Below, piece by piece: positions 31,895-41,130 of a stretch of DNA of 64,000 nucleotides (the first letter of the stretch is position 1; each line of letters starts with the position of its first letter). The notes under the pieces were generated by a model. That model was not told the DNA's origin and made no database searches. It worked only from the letters and a program-made list of their open reading frames with translations. The position numbers were made by a program, and so were the translations under genes. The stretch comes from RUG11462 sp045539315. GTDB taxonomy: Bacteria > Bacillota > Clostridia > Oscillospirales > Acutalibacteraceae. The stretch covers positions 19,987 to 83,986 of the forward strand of contig JAZQFC010000031.1 of NCBI GenBank assembly GCA_045539315.1, read 5' to 3'.

Positions 31895-32923
31895 TTAAAA
31901 AGTAATTTGACCGTTTTTAGTAAGTCCCAAATGTTTATATGCTAAATCGGTCACACATCTGCCACGAGCAGTACGTGACAAAAAACCAATTTGCATTAAA
32001 TACGGTTCATAAACATCTTCAATAGTAACAGTTTCTTCGTTTAGCGCTGCTGCTAATGTTTCCAAACCAACAGGTCCACCGTTATAAGTGTTAATGATGA
32101 TATTTAATAATCTTCTATCAAATTCATCAAGTCCTAATTCATCAATTTCAAATCTATTAAGCGCATATGTTGCAACTTCTTCAGTAATTACGCCATCATA
32201 CTCAACTTCTGCAACATCACGAACACGCTTTAAAAGTCTGTTTGCAATTCTTGGTGTACCTCTTGAGCGTGATGCAATTTCCAAAGCACCATCATGAGTA
32301 ATATCAACACCCAAAATACCCGCAGAACGAGTTACAATATCACCTAATTCTTCTGGTGTGTATAATTCAAGACGAAGTAATATACCAAATCTATCTCTCA
32401 AAGGCGCAGTTAACTGACCAGAACGAGTAGTAGCACCGATAAGGGTAAATTTAGGTAAATCAAGTCTTATTGACCTTGCAGAAGGACCTTTGCCAATGAT
32501 AATATCAAGGCTATAATCCTCCATAGCAGGATATAAAATCTCTTCAACCGAGCGAGAAAGACGATGAATTTCATCAATAAACAAAACATCACCTGGTTGC
32601 AAATTAGTAAGAAGTGCTGCCAAATCGCCTTGCTTTTCAATGGCAGGACCACTTGTAACTCTTAAATTAACACCCATTTCATTTGCAACAATACCGGCTA
32701 AAGTTGTTTTACCAAGACCCGGAGGGCCATAAAGCAAAACATGGTCAAGCGACTCTCCTCTACCCTTTGATGCGCTCATATATATCGAAAGATTCTCTTT
32801 AACTTTTGTCTGACCAATATATTCATCAATGGTTTTTGGTCTTAAAGAAACCTCAATTTCAGCATCAGCGTTTTCAGAAAACTCTGTTGCTACAATTCTG
32901 TTTTCAAAATCCATTTCGTTCAT
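31895..32923 (-). CDS. ruvB: Holliday junction branch-migration ATPase RuvB
   Basis: A 342-residue RuvB of standard length. It has the N-terminal RPKTIDEYIGQTKVKENL, Walker A GPPGLGKTTLA, Walker B LFIDEIHRL, sensor TRSGQLTAPLRDRFG with the arginine finger, and the C-terminal winged helix with YNGGPVGLETLAAAL. It drives branch migration with RuvA. Gene order ruvC-ruvA-ruvB, with 16 bp from ruvA. Confidence 0.98.
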   Translation of the reverse strand: MNEMDFENRIVATEFSENADAEIEVSLRPKTIDEYIGQTKVKENLSIYMSASKGRGESLDHVLLYGPPGLGKTTLAGIVANEMGVNLRVTSGPAIEKQGDLAALLTNLQPGDVLFIDEIHRLSRSVEEILYPAMEDYSLDIIIGKGPSARSIRLDLPKFTLIGATTRSGQLTAPLRDRFGILLRLELYTPEELGDIVTRSAGILGVDITHDGALEIASRSRGTPRIANRLLKRVRDVAEVEYDGVITEEVATYALNRFEIDELGLDEFDRRLLNIIINTYNGGPVGLETLAAALNEETVTIEDVYEPYLMQIGFLSRTARGRCVTDLAYKHLGLTKNGQITF

Positions 32924-32939
32924 AATTATTCCTCGTTAA

Positions 32940-33536
32940 TTAAAACAAATATTTTAATGCGTCTTTAATAATTTGCTCTGTATCTTTTGTTAAATCACAT
33001 TTTTCAACTGCTTTTGATGCTTCTGACTGTGAATATCCAAGAGACTGCAAAGCAGAAATTGCTTCGCTTTTATAATTAGAATTAGCGCCGCTTGATACAA
33101 TATCACTACTATCAATTCCATTATCCGAAACCGAAACACCGACTTTATCTTTAAGTTCAAGCACTATTCTTTGAGCGACTTTTGGACCTACACCTTGAGC
33201 ACGAGTCAAAGTTTTAGCGTCCCCCATAGAAACTGCTGAACAAAAAGCCTCTGGTGTAAGTTCAGATAAAATACTTATTGCTGCTTTTGGCCCAACACCA
33301 TTAACAGTAATAAGAAGTTTAAACGCTTCTAACTCCTCTTTTGTAATAAACCCAAACAAATCAACTGCATCTTCCCTAACATTCATATAAGTGAAAAGAA
33401 AAACATCTTTGTTTAAGTCAGGTAATTGTCTTAAAGTGTTATAAGTTACTCTACAACCATAACCTACACCTGCACATTCTACAACTGCAGTAGTAGGGTC
33501 TGTATAAGTTAATTTTCCGTTTAATGAATAAATCAT
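32940..33536 (-). CDS. ruvA: Holliday junction protein RuvA
   Basis: A 198-residue RuvA: N-terminal OB fold (MIYSLNGKLTYTDP), two helix-hairpin-helix motifs (ITVNGVGPKAAISILSEL and RAQGVGPKVAQRIVLELKDK), a flexible acidic linker, and a small C-terminal UBA-like domain (SALQSLGYSQSEASKAV) that contacts RuvB. It recognises the four-way junction. It sits 12 bp after ruvC. Confidence 0.97.
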   Translation of the reverse strand: MIYSLNGKLTYTDPTTAVVECAGVGYGCRVTYNTLRQLPDLNKDVFLFTYMNVREDAVDLFGFITKEELEAFKLLITVNGVGPKAAISILSELTPEAFCSAVSMGDAKTLTRAQGVGPKVAQRIVLELKDKVGVSVSDNGIDSSDIVSSGANSNYKSEAISALQSLGYSQSEASKAVEKCDLTKDTEQIIKDALKYLF

Positions 33537-33548
33537 AGTTTTACTCCA

Positions 33549-34049
33549 TTATCTTAAATTTTTAAGTTTTTCAGTGAGCGAGCCTGCCGAATGAGCATGA
33601 CAAATTGCAACTGCAAGAGCGTCAGCGGTATCATCAGGTTTAGGGACTTTTTGCAAATTAAGCAACATTCTTGTCATTTCCTGAACTTGCTGTTTAACTG
33701 CTTTACCATAACCTGTTACTGCTTGTTTAACTTGCAAAGGAGTATATTCTGCAATATCAAGACCTCTTTGCTTTGCGGCTAGTAAACAAACACCTCTTGC
33801 CTCGGCTACTCCAATAGCAGTAGTTGCGTTTGTATTAAAGAACAATTTTTCAATTGATAAAGCATCAGGTTTATAAGTATCCATCACACCACAAAGTTGA
33901 TTATAAATTTGCAAAAGACGGTCATTTAAATCATCATCTTTAGAAGTTGTGATAGCGCCATAATCTAAAACTCTAAACTTGTTTGCTTTATATTCAATTA
34001 CACCATAGCCTACAATTGCATAGCCAGGGTCAAGACCAAAAATAATCAT
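33549..34049 (-). CDS. ruvC: Crossover junction endonuclease RuvC
   Basis: A 166-residue RNase H-fold resolvase. Catalytic D7 is in FGLDPGYAIVGYG, a glutamate in LSIEKLFF near 68, and the closing acidic pair in PDDTADALAVAICH. ATG at 34049 follows GAAAGGGAAAG; an in-frame reading from 34109 adds 20 hydrophobic residues that no RuvC has and overlaps the promoter, so it is rejected. First gene of the run that ends with the clpE-like gene. Confidence 0.97.
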   Translation of the reverse strand: MIIFGLDPGYAIVGYGVIEYKANKFRVLDYGAITTSKDDDLNDRLLQIYNQLCGVMDTYKPDALSIEKLFFNTNATTAIGVAEARGVCLLAAKQRGLDIAEYTPLQVKQAVTGYGKAVKQQVQEMTRMLLNLQKVPKPDDTADALAVAICHAHSAGSLTEKLKNLR

Positions 34050-34097
34050 ACTTTCCCTTTCAAAGCACAAAATTATGCCAATATACATTACCAAGCA

Positions 34098-34126
34098 ATT
34101 ATACCACAAATTCTTATAAAACGCAA
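34098..34126 (-). promoter_or_regulatory. Promoter of the ruvC operon
   Basis: Minus-strand TTGCGT (34121-34126), 17-bp spacer and perfect TATAAT (34098-34103), about 50 bp upstream of ruvC. Confidence 0.8.
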
Positions 34127-34159
34127 TGAATTTTCTTAAAATTCAAATAATTTTAACAA

Positions 34160-34199
34160 ACAAAAATGCCTTAACACCAATTTTTAGTGTTAAGGCATT
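34160..34199 (-). terminator. Terminator of the GH5/beta-helix operon
   Basis: A 13-bp perfect stem (AATGCCTTAACAC / GTGTTAAGGCATT) with a nine-base loop, followed on the minus strand by TTTTTG, directly after the stop of the dockerin beta-helix gene. Confidence 0.9.
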
Positions 34200-34201
34200 A
34201 A

Positions 34202-36262
34202 TTATACGTGTTTTTGATGCAATTCTACATCATATTTCGCAAGATATTTTCTTAAAAATAGCAAATCTGCAATATCTAAAGCATCATTTCCATTTACATC
34301 TGCTGCAACGGGGTCGATGGTTACTTTTTCCTTTACAAGTCTTTTAACAAGATACAATGCATCTATTAGGCTAACTTGCTTATCAAAATTAACATCGCCA
34401 GGCATAGTTTTATCAAAAGTACCCGGTATCCAATAATCGCCACCAACTTCATATGCACCAATATCAGGCGAAGTTCCGACAAACTCATCGTCAATATTGT
34501 CTATTTTAGTTCCTGCATCAATTAACGGCGAATTTTCAAGAGGAACATAATTCTTATCGATTTTGAAATCAGTTTTAAACGCGTTAGTTATAAGGGTTGG
34601 CGCATTTGCACCTGTAATAAAATCTGCAGTTGGATTAATTGCATTATTTGCAATAACGGTTCCCTTTTGTGAAAAACCTTCTGTTTTTGGCCAACCTTGA
34701 ATTCCTTCATAACAATCAAAAACTGTATTTCTATAAATTGTGTTGTTAATACTACTGCAATTTATAACAATTCCTGATTCATTAAAGTTCCAGACAACAT
34801 TGTTTCTAACAACAAAATTAGTACATTCATTATCTAAATAAATGCCACAAGATTTATCGCTATCATGCACCCAATTGTTTTTAATTACAACGCCTTTACC
34901 GTTTCTGTGATAACCATAAATCGCACCGCCATCACGAGTCAAATACATAGCATTATGGCAATCATTATACTCAACAATAGTGTTATCATATCCGTCACCA
35001 GGGTCGCCTGTATTAATGAAATAAATTAAAAATCTACCTGATTTATAAAGATTATTATGACTGATTAAAGTTTCGTCTGCTCCACCTTCTATAGAAATAC
35101 AAGCGTTATATCCACCACCATAGTTTACATCATGAATATCACAGTTAATTACCTTATTATTATCGCCATTTATAAGCAAACCACTACTATAAGTATAGGC
35201 AATTTCACTATTTTTCCAGATGTTATTATTACTATTATGGAAACGAGTAGTGTTATATGCATTTACATGAGAATTATAGCCGTCATTTGTTCTAAAAAAG
35301 TCACCATAATAAACATTTACATCATCAAAAACATTGTTGTTAGAATCTTGTACTATAAATCCACCAAAGAAATCGATGTTTTTAAGATGAATATTGCTAC
35401 CACTCCAATATTCAGCGCCACTATTACGAGTTCTAATATGAACTTCATTTTTATCAGGCGCTTGATTATCAGGCATAATTATATAAAAATAACCTGTTTC
35501 TTTATCATAATAATATTCTCTTGCTACATCCAAACCTGCAAGTGAATTAGTAAGATAATACCAGTCGCCTTTCATTGGAGTATAAGTAACAGATTCTTCG
35601 CCAACATAATCAAACTTTAAGTTTTTGCCGGCAGTATATTCTTTAATAACTCTTGCATAAGACAAATACTGCTCATATTCATAACCAGTCCAAAGATATG
35701 CAGTAGCACCGGTCCAATCGCCTTCTGGCAACGCATCATCAACGATAGTATAATGGTCAGAGCCTTCATCCATAATTGCTCTTTCCATATTCAAAAAATC
35801 ATCGGCAGGAGCATTTGGCCATCTTGCTTCCATAAGATTTTCAAACTCTCCATTATTGCTAATTAAAGCGTGTGGAATGTCGTCATAATTGCCAATATTA
35901 GTTCTATAAATATTGTCTTCATATTTTTCCCAAGAAGAAGTTATAGGGTCATATGCGGTAAATAAAACTCTTTCGCCCTCTTCGCCTTCAATTTTCAAAG
36001 GATGTTCTTCTGTTCCACCATTATTAACAAAAACTAACTTTTTATTATAAACACCGCCAAGCAACACAATGGTATCATCTTCATTCATCAATGCTCTTGC
36101 TCTATCGAGTGATTGAACAGGCTTTGATTTAGTACCACTATTAGAATCGCTACCATGATTAAAAGAAACATAAATCTTATTCTCACTTGCATAAGTGATA
36201 AATGGAATACTGCTAAAAATCACAGAAATAACCAAAACAAAAATCAAAAATTTGACTTTCAT
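34202..36262 (-). CDS. Secreted right-handed beta-helix protein with C-terminal dockerin
   Basis: 686 residues. A signal peptide (1-25, ending ITYASE) leads to YVSFNHGSDSNSGTKSKP, the usual opening of secreted right-handed parallel beta-helix proteins. The middle has many Asn-rich rungs such as NNVWNFNESGIVINCSSIN-like coils, as in polysaccharide lyases and some glycosidases. Residues 622-684 form a type I dockerin with two calcium loops, GDVNFDKQVSLID and ADVNGNDALDIAD. It should therefore attach to a cohesin. The substrate is unknown: pectate lyase-like, xylosidase-like or sulfated-polymer enzymes share this fold. It follows the GH5 gene by 18 bp in one operon. Confidence 0.82.
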   Translation of the reverse strand: MKVKFLIFVLVISVIFSSIPFITYASENKIYVSFNHGSDSNSGTKSKPVQSLDRARALMNEDDTIVLLGGVYNKKLVFVNNGGTEEHPLKIEGEEGERVLFTAYDPITSSWEKYEDNIYRTNIGNYDDIPHALISNNGEFENLMEARWPNAPADDFLNMERAIMDEGSDHYTIVDDALPEGDWTGATAYLWTGYEYEQYLSYARVIKEYTAGKNLKFDYVGEESVTYTPMKGDWYYLTNSLAGLDVAREYYYDKETGYFYIIMPDNQAPDKNEVHIRTRNSGAEYWSGSNIHLKNIDFFGGFIVQDSNNNVFDDVNVYYGDFFRTNDGYNSHVNAYNTTRFHNSNNNIWKNSEIAYTYSSGLLINGDNNKVINCDIHDVNYGGGYNACISIEGGADETLISHNNLYKSGRFLIYFINTGDPGDGYDNTIVEYNDCHNAMYLTRDGGAIYGYHRNGKGVVIKNNWVHDSDKSCGIYLDNECTNFVVRNNVVWNFNESGIVINCSSINNTIYRNTVFDCYEGIQGWPKTEGFSQKGTVIANNAINPTADFITGANAPTLITNAFKTDFKIDKNYVPLENSPLIDAGTKIDNIDDEFVGTSPDIGAYEVGGDYWIPGTFDKTMPGDVNFDKQVSLIDALYLVKRLVKEKVTIDPVAADVNGNDALDIADLLFLRKYLAKYDVELHQKHV

Positions 36263-36280
36263 ATCAATTCTCCTTTTAAA

Positions 36281-38284
36281 TTATTGTTTAGTAATAACAC
36301 TAATTTTTTTAGCATTTGTATAAACTTTTTTATTGTTAACAAGTTTATATGCTCTTACAGAAAAATAATACTTGCTACCTTTTTTCAAACCTTTAATTTT
36401 GGCTTTTGTGTTTTTAAAAGTTTTTATTTTAGCATTTTTAAGTTTTTTATCAAGGGAGTATTTGATTTCATATCCACTTGCACCTAAAACTTTATCAATA
36501 TTGAAAGAAATATACTTCTTATAAGATTTAGAAGTTATCTTGCCTATATATTTTGCTAAGACAACACTGCTTAATTCATTAGATTTAGCAAGTCTTATAT
36601 TATTAGAATCACACGCAATTACATAATAAGAATATTTAGCGCCACGAGTTAATTTTTTATCAACCAAAGATAAAGCGCTTGTTGTTTTATACTCTTTAAA
36701 CACTGCATTATTTTTCGCTCTGAAAATAACATATTTTGTTGCATTTTCAACCGCTTTCCAACTTAATTTTACAGAGTTGACAGAGGCATCTTTTAAATTA
36801 AAATCACTTAAAATACCTACTTCTTTTTGACCAAAAGAAACAACATCTGAATAATCACTTTCGAATAAATAATCACCGTATTTTCTACAAGCAGTTATTT
36901 TATATTCATAATAATCATCTGTATTTAATTTAGTATCACAAAAAGAGTTATTATATGTATTACTATACAACTCAAATTCTCCGCCGTTATATGACCTATA
37001 AATATTGTAATAATCGGCAAAATCAACATAATTCCAACCGATATCAATAACCGAAGAAGAGATAACATTTAACACTAAACCTTCAACTTTTTCGACTACA
37101 ATATTTGGTTTTGTAGTGGTTGTTGTGGTTTTTGGAGTTGTTGGAACCTGACTATAAGTTACAGGTGGTTGTGTTACAATAGTGTAAGTAGTTGCACTTG
37201 GCAAAATGCCGGTTGAAGCATTATCAACAAGCGCAGATATAATGCTTGGGAACAATGCATTATAACTACTTCTGTTAATAAGTTTGAAATCTCCGCCATC
37301 GTCCCAATAAATAGGTTTCAAACCATATTTTACGCAACTTGTAACAACTTTTTTAGCGTATAAAGAACGGTCATATTCATTGCTCTTATCAACAGCGCCA
37401 AATTCTCCTAAAATTACAGGCACTCCATGACAAATAAAGTTTTCATAAAACAATCTGCAATAAGAATCAATTATGCCACCATCTGATGTATTCCATGTCG
37501 ATTTTGAACCGGCAAAACAAAAGCCTTGTGGGTCATAACTATGAAATTCAACAGCAAGTTTATTTGGCACAGTATCAGTTGGCAAAGAAAAACCATCAAC
37601 TTCTCTTATAGCGCCATATGTACTAATAACCAAGATTCTTTTAGCATTGTTTCCACCTGATTCTCTAATTGTGTTAACAAAAACCTGTGCTAACTCATTA
37701 GAATTTTGATAATCAGTATAAGAAGCGTGTGACCAGTCACTTTCAGCTTTTAAAATCTCATTAAATGCCTCAAACAATAAATGGTCACCATAATTTTTAA
37801 ATTTTTCTGCAATATTAGCCCACAAATTTGCAAACTTTTTCTTACGAGTATCCATATTTGTGCTATTAGTATTAAGCCAATTCTGTTCATGATGAGTATT
37901 TATAATGCAATATAAATCCTCTTCTAAAATCCAGTCAACAACTTCTTTAACCCTGTTAAGCCAAGCAGAATCAGGCACACCATTAGAATCCATATGTGTT
38001 CTCCAAGTAACAGGCAAACGAATAGTATTAAACCCTAACTCTTTGTAAGTTTTAATCAATTCTTTTGTGATTTTAGGGTTGCCCCATGATGTTTCAGATG
38101 AGCCAACTGAATCAAGAGAGTTGCCTATGTTTACGCCAATTTTCATTTCGCTAACTAACTCAAAAGCAGTTAAATCTCTCATTGTAGAAGCATCTGCGCC
38201 AATATTTACTTGTGTAAACAAACAAGTTGATAATAATACTGTAACTACAAGCAAATACGACAATAACTTTTTAATTCTTTTCAT
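36281..38284 (-). CDS. Secreted GH5 endoglucanase with C-terminal FN3 domains
   Basis: 667 residues. A signal peptide (about 1-30) is followed by a family 5 glycoside hydrolase barrel to about 350: IGVNIGNSLDSVG, GFNTIRLPVTW, INTHHEQNW, FEAFNEI with the acid/base glutamate near 175, and VILGEFGAVD with the nucleophile near 294. This fits a cellulase or other beta-1,4-glucanase. A Pro/Thr linker (TPKTTTTTTKP) leads to about three FN3-like domains, the last lysine-rich with SKYYFSVRAYKL. There is no dockerin or recognisable CBM. It is the first gene of a pair with the dockerin beta-helix protein. A possible promoter (TTGTCA and TATGAT, spacing 19) lies upstream but is weak. Confidence 0.88.
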   Translation of the reverse strand: MKRIKKLLSYLLVVTVLLSTCLFTQVNIGADASTMRDLTAFELVSEMKIGVNIGNSLDSVGSSETSWGNPKITKELIKTYKELGFNTIRLPVTWRTHMDSNGVPDSAWLNRVKEVVDWILEEDLYCIINTHHEQNWLNTNSTNMDTRKKKFANLWANIAEKFKNYGDHLLFEAFNEILKAESDWSHASYTDYQNSNELAQVFVNTIRESGGNNAKRILVISTYGAIREVDGFSLPTDTVPNKLAVEFHSYDPQGFCFAGSKSTWNTSDGGIIDSYCRLFYENFICHGVPVILGEFGAVDKSNEYDRSLYAKKVVTSCVKYGLKPIYWDDGGDFKLINRSSYNALFPSIISALVDNASTGILPSATTYTIVTQPPVTYSQVPTTPKTTTTTTKPNIVVEKVEGLVLNVISSSVIDIGWNYVDFADYYNIYRSYNGGEFELYSNTYNNSFCDTKLNTDDYYEYKITACRKYGDYLFESDYSDVVSFGQKEVGILSDFNLKDASVNSVKLSWKAVENATKYVIFRAKNNAVFKEYKTTSALSLVDKKLTRGAKYSYYVIACDSNNIRLAKSNELSSVVLAKYIGKITSKSYKKYISFNIDKVLGASGYEIKYSLDKKLKNAKIKTFKNTKAKIKGLKKGSKYYFSVRAYKLVNNKKVYTNAKKISVITKQ

Positions 38285-38387
38285 TACAAAACTCCTAAAA
38301 AATATTTACTTAATATTATCATAATAACAAGTTTTTTACCATTGACAAAATAGCCAAAATAACACTTTTCTTATGTACATAATAAAC

Positions 38388-38421
38388 AAAATGCCGACTG
38401 AAAAAACACAGTCGGCATTTT
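38388..38421 (-). terminator. Terminator of the transketolase operon
   Basis: A 12-bp perfect stem (AAATGCCGACTG / CAGTCGGCATTT) with an eight-base loop, directly after the stop of the transketolase C-terminal gene; T-rich sequence follows on the minus strand. Confidence 0.88.
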
Positions 38422-38426
38422 AAAAA

Positions 38427-39365
38427 TTACATCATATCTTTTACAGTTTTAACAATGTTATCTGCAGAGAAACCATAGTGCTCTAAAAGTTCTGCAGCGC
38501 TACCTGACATACCATACTCATCGTTCATACCGATTTTCTTTACAGGAACAGGATATTTATCAGAAAGCAAGTCACATACAGCAGAACCTAAACCGCCGAT
38601 AACTGAATGCTCTTCAACAACTACTACTTTTCCAGTCTTTTTAGCAGACTCTAAAATAGCATTGTCATCAAGAGGCTTAATTGTGTGAATGTTCAAAACA
38701 TCAGCACTGATTCCCTCTTCTTTAAGTTTTTCAGCAGCGACAACAGCCTCATTTACCATAAGACCTGTTGCAATAATGGTAACATCGCTACCACAAGCGA
38801 GTTTTACTGCTTTACCTACTTCAAATTTATAAGTAGCTTCATCGTTAAATACAGGCACTGCAAATCTACCAAAACGCATATAAACAGGACCATCAATTTC
38901 AGCAGCCGCAACAACTGCTGCTTTTGCTTCTACAGCGTCTGCAGGGTTGATAATTGTCATACCCGGAATTGTACGCATAAGAGCAATATCTTCGTTACAT
39001 TGGTGTGTAGCACCATCTTCGCCAACAGAAATACCAGCATGTGTAGCACCAATTTTAACAGGGAGATGAGGATATCCAATTGAGTTTCTAACTTGTTCAA
39101 AAGCACGACCTGCAGCAAACATTGCAAAACTTGAAGCAAACACGAGTTTACCAGTTGAAGCAATACCAGCAGCAATGCTCATCATATTACCTTCTGCAAT
39201 ACCACAATCAATAAATTGGTCAGGATAAGCAGATTTAAATTTTCCTGTTCTTGTAGCGCCTGCAAGGTCTGCGTCAAGAACAAGCATATCTTTTCTTGTT
39301 TTTCCAAGTTCGATAAGGCCTTCGCCGTATCCATCACGAGTTGCTTTTTTAATTACATCTGCCAT
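38427..39365 (-). CDS. Transketolase, C-terminal subunit
   Basis: 312 residues corresponding to the pyrimidine-binding and C-terminal domains of transketolase. It shows IDCGIAEGNMMSIAAGIAST with the catalytic glutamate, GATHAGISVGEDGATHQ, and a C-terminal VVVVEEHSVIGGLG. Together with the upstream gene it makes the split enzyme of the pentose phosphate pathway, common in Clostridia and archaea. ATG at 39365 follows GGAGGGCAAATAA, 1 bp after the partner gene. Confidence 0.94.
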   Translation of the reverse strand: MADVIKKATRDGYGEGLIELGKTRKDMLVLDADLAGATRTGKFKSAYPDQFIDCGIAEGNMMSIAAGIASTGKLVFASSFAMFAAGRAFEQVRNSIGYPHLPVKIGATHAGISVGEDGATHQCNEDIALMRTIPGMTIINPADAVEAKAAVVAAAEIDGPVYMRFGRFAVPVFNDEATYKFEVGKAVKLACGSDVTIIATGLMVNEAVVAAEKLKEEGISADVLNIHTIKPLDDNAILESAKKTGKVVVVEEHSVIGGLGSAVCDLLSDKYPVPVKKIGMNDEYGMSGSAAELLEHYGFSADNIVKTVKDMM

Positions 39366-39366
39366 T

Positions 39367-40212
39367 TTATTTGCCCTCCAACTCTTCAAGTTTAGCATTT
39401 AATTCTTGCATTGCTTGTTCATATTGCTCTTTATTTGGAGCAACACCATGCCATTCGCATTCATCTTCCATAAATGAAACGCCTTTACCTTTGATTGTTT
39501 TAGCAACAATACAAGTAGGTTTACCTTTAACTTCTCTTGCTTGTTTATAAGCATCTTCGATTTGTTCAAGGTCGTTACCATCAATAGTAATTACATTCCA
39601 GTTAAATGCCTTAAACTTTTCATCGATAGGTAAAGTTGACATTACATCAGTCATTCTACCATCAATTTGCAAGTTATTAAAATCTACAAAAGCAACAAGA
39701 TTATCAAGTTGTTTAAAACCAGCAAACATTGCTGCTTCCCAAACTTGACCTTCTTGAATTTCACCATCACCGAGAATGGTATAAACTCTATAATCGTCCC
39801 CTGCTTTTTTAGCCGCAATAGCCATACCACAAGCAGCAGAAATACCTTGGCCAAGCGAACCTGTTGACATATCAACACCAGGAATGTTTTTCATGTCAGG
39901 GTGACCTTGCAATAACGCACCTTTATGTCTTAATGTTTTAATTTCATCAAGAGGGAAAAATCCTTTTAATGCAAGCGCTGCATACAAAGCAGGTGCAGCA
40001 TGACCTTTAGAGAGAACGAGTCTATCTCTATTAGGGTTTTTAGGGTTTTTAGGGTCAACATTCATCTCATTTGTGTAAAGCCATGTAAGTACATCAGCGA
40101 TAGAAAGCGAACCGCCTGGATGCCCTGCTTTTGCACAATAAGTTCCTTCGATGACACCCATACGAACCTTTGTAGCAAAAATTTCAAGTTCTTTTTTAGT
40201 TTTGATATCCAT
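39367..40212 (-). CDS. Transketolase, N-terminal subunit
   Basis: 281 residues making up the thiamine diphosphate-binding half of transketolase. It shows KAGHPGGSLSIADVLTWLY, SKGHAAPALYAAL, and the TPP/metal motif GDGEIQEGQVWEAAMFAG followed by DFNNLQIDG. ATG at 40212 follows AAAGGAGAAG; an upstream in-frame start adds ten residues across that site and is rejected. The 5' leader contains a hairpin and the promoter spacer holds a palindrome. Confidence 0.94.
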   Translation of the reverse strand: MDIKTKKELEIFATKVRMGVIEGTYCAKAGHPGGSLSIADVLTWLYTNEMNVDPKNPKNPNRDRLVLSKGHAAPALYAALALKGFFPLDEIKTLRHKGALLQGHPDMKNIPGVDMSTGSLGQGISAACGMAIAAKKAGDDYRVYTILGDGEIQEGQVWEAAMFAGFKQLDNLVAFVDFNNLQIDGRMTDVMSTLPIDEKFKAFNWNVITIDGNDLEQIEDAYKQAREVKGKPTCIVAKTIKGKGVSFMEDECEWHGVAPNKEQYEQAMQELNAKLEELEGK

Positions 40213-40227
40213 TTTCTTCTCCTTTTT

Positions 40228-40246
40228 CCACTTGAAATTCAAGTGG
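40228..40246. repeat. Hairpin in the transketolase 5' leader
   Basis: CCACTTGA-AAT-TCAAGTGG: an 8-bp stem with a 3-nt loop, ending only a few bases before the AAAGGAG ribosome binding site of the transketolase N-terminal gene. It has no T-run after it, so it is not a terminator. It could influence ribosome access or be an operator. Confidence 0.45.
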
Positions 40247-40256
40247 GAAATATCAA

Positions 40257-40281
40257 ATTATATTTTAACAGTTTAACTGTT
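40257..40281 (-). promoter_or_regulatory. Probable transketolase promoter with palindrome in the spacer
   Basis: Perfect TATAAT on the minus strand (40257-40262) with no good -35 box 16-18 bp upstream. Instead AACAGTT-A-AACTGTT, a perfect 15-bp inverted repeat, lies at 40267-40281, immediately upstream of the -10. This layout suggests an activator- or repressor-controlled promoter. The regulator is unknown. Confidence 0.5.
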
Positions 40282-40315
40282 TAATACTATACCATATGTT
40301 TTAACAAAAAGCAAA

Positions 40316-41128
40316 CTATAAATTAATAATATAGTCAACAAATTCTGCAAAACCACCGTTTTCACAATCTTTATCTGTGATATAATCGGCATACGATTTT
40401 AAATCAGATGGAGAGTCATTTACAAAAGCGCCAATACCTGCCGCTTGAATCATCTCTAAATCGTTATAATAATTACCAATAGCGCAAACATTTGAATGAG
40501 GAATATTAAACATATCTGCAAGTTTTAAAATAGCAGTTCCCTTATCAGTATATGTAGTCGAAAACTCCATAAACTTACGATTTGTATCCATAAGTTTTAT
40601 ATCATGCGGACAGTTTGCTCTGGCAAAATCTCTGACTTTTTGAATGTCTTCCGGTTCATCTTCAAACAAAACCTTTTGCCAGTCAAGGTCAATTATTTCA
40701 TCAAGAGTTGTTTCGATATAATCAACTTTTTCATAAGATAAATGTTGCTTTGTAACTTCATTTACATGCAAACAGTAAATATTTCTATCAGAATAAATTT
40801 CTATGCCAACATTTGGAAACCGTGACTGAAGAAGCCTTACAAATTCTTTTGAACTTTCAGCAAGGTTTACTTTAAAAGTAGCCTTATCTTTATAAAAATC
40901 ATAAAAAGTATGGCCACCATTTACTATTAAAGGACAATTAAACTCTATTTCCTCGGAAATAAATTCAGTGGTATTTATTCCTCTGCCTGTGCAAATAGTA
41001 AATTTACCACCAAGTTCTTCAAATTTCTTTATTGCATCTAAATTAACTTTTGGAATAAAGTTTTGATTTTTATATAGTGTACCATCTAAATCAGTTACCA
41101 AAAGATAACCATCAAGTGTTTTTTTCAT
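40316..41128 (-). CDS. HAD-superfamily (Cof-type) phosphatase
   Basis: A 270-residue HAD hydrolase with a C2 cap. Motif I is LLVTDLDGTLYKN, motif II is ICTGR with a nearby threonine, motif III is the lysine in DKGTAILKL, and motif IV is AIGNYYNDLEMI, as in the Cof/YkrA group acting on sugar phosphates or flavin phosphates. The true substrate is unknown. I start it at ATG 41128; a TTG two codons earlier overlaps rluD. It is the last gene of the long lepA-to-here run; I saw no clear terminator after it. Confidence 0.85.
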   Translation of the reverse strand: MKKTLDGYLLVTDLDGTLYKNQNFIPKVNLDAIKKFEELGGKFTICTGRGINTTEFISEEIEFNCPLIVNGGHTFYDFYKDKATFKVNLAESSKEFVRLLQSRFPNVGIEIYSDRNIYCLHVNEVTKQHLSYEKVDYIETTLDEIIDLDWQKVLFEDEPEDIQKVRDFARANCPHDIKLMDTNRKFMEFSTTYTDKGTAILKLADMFNIPHSNVCAIGNYYNDLEMIQAAGIGAFVNDSPSDLKSYADYITDKDCENGGFAEFVDYIINL

Positions 41129-41130
41129 TT

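Noticed and set aside
35132..35545. 137-codon open frame on the plus strand
   Set aside because: It is antisense to the beta-helix protein; the long frame comes from the Asn-rich codons (AAT/AAC) of that gene, which read as Ile/Val codons on the other strand.
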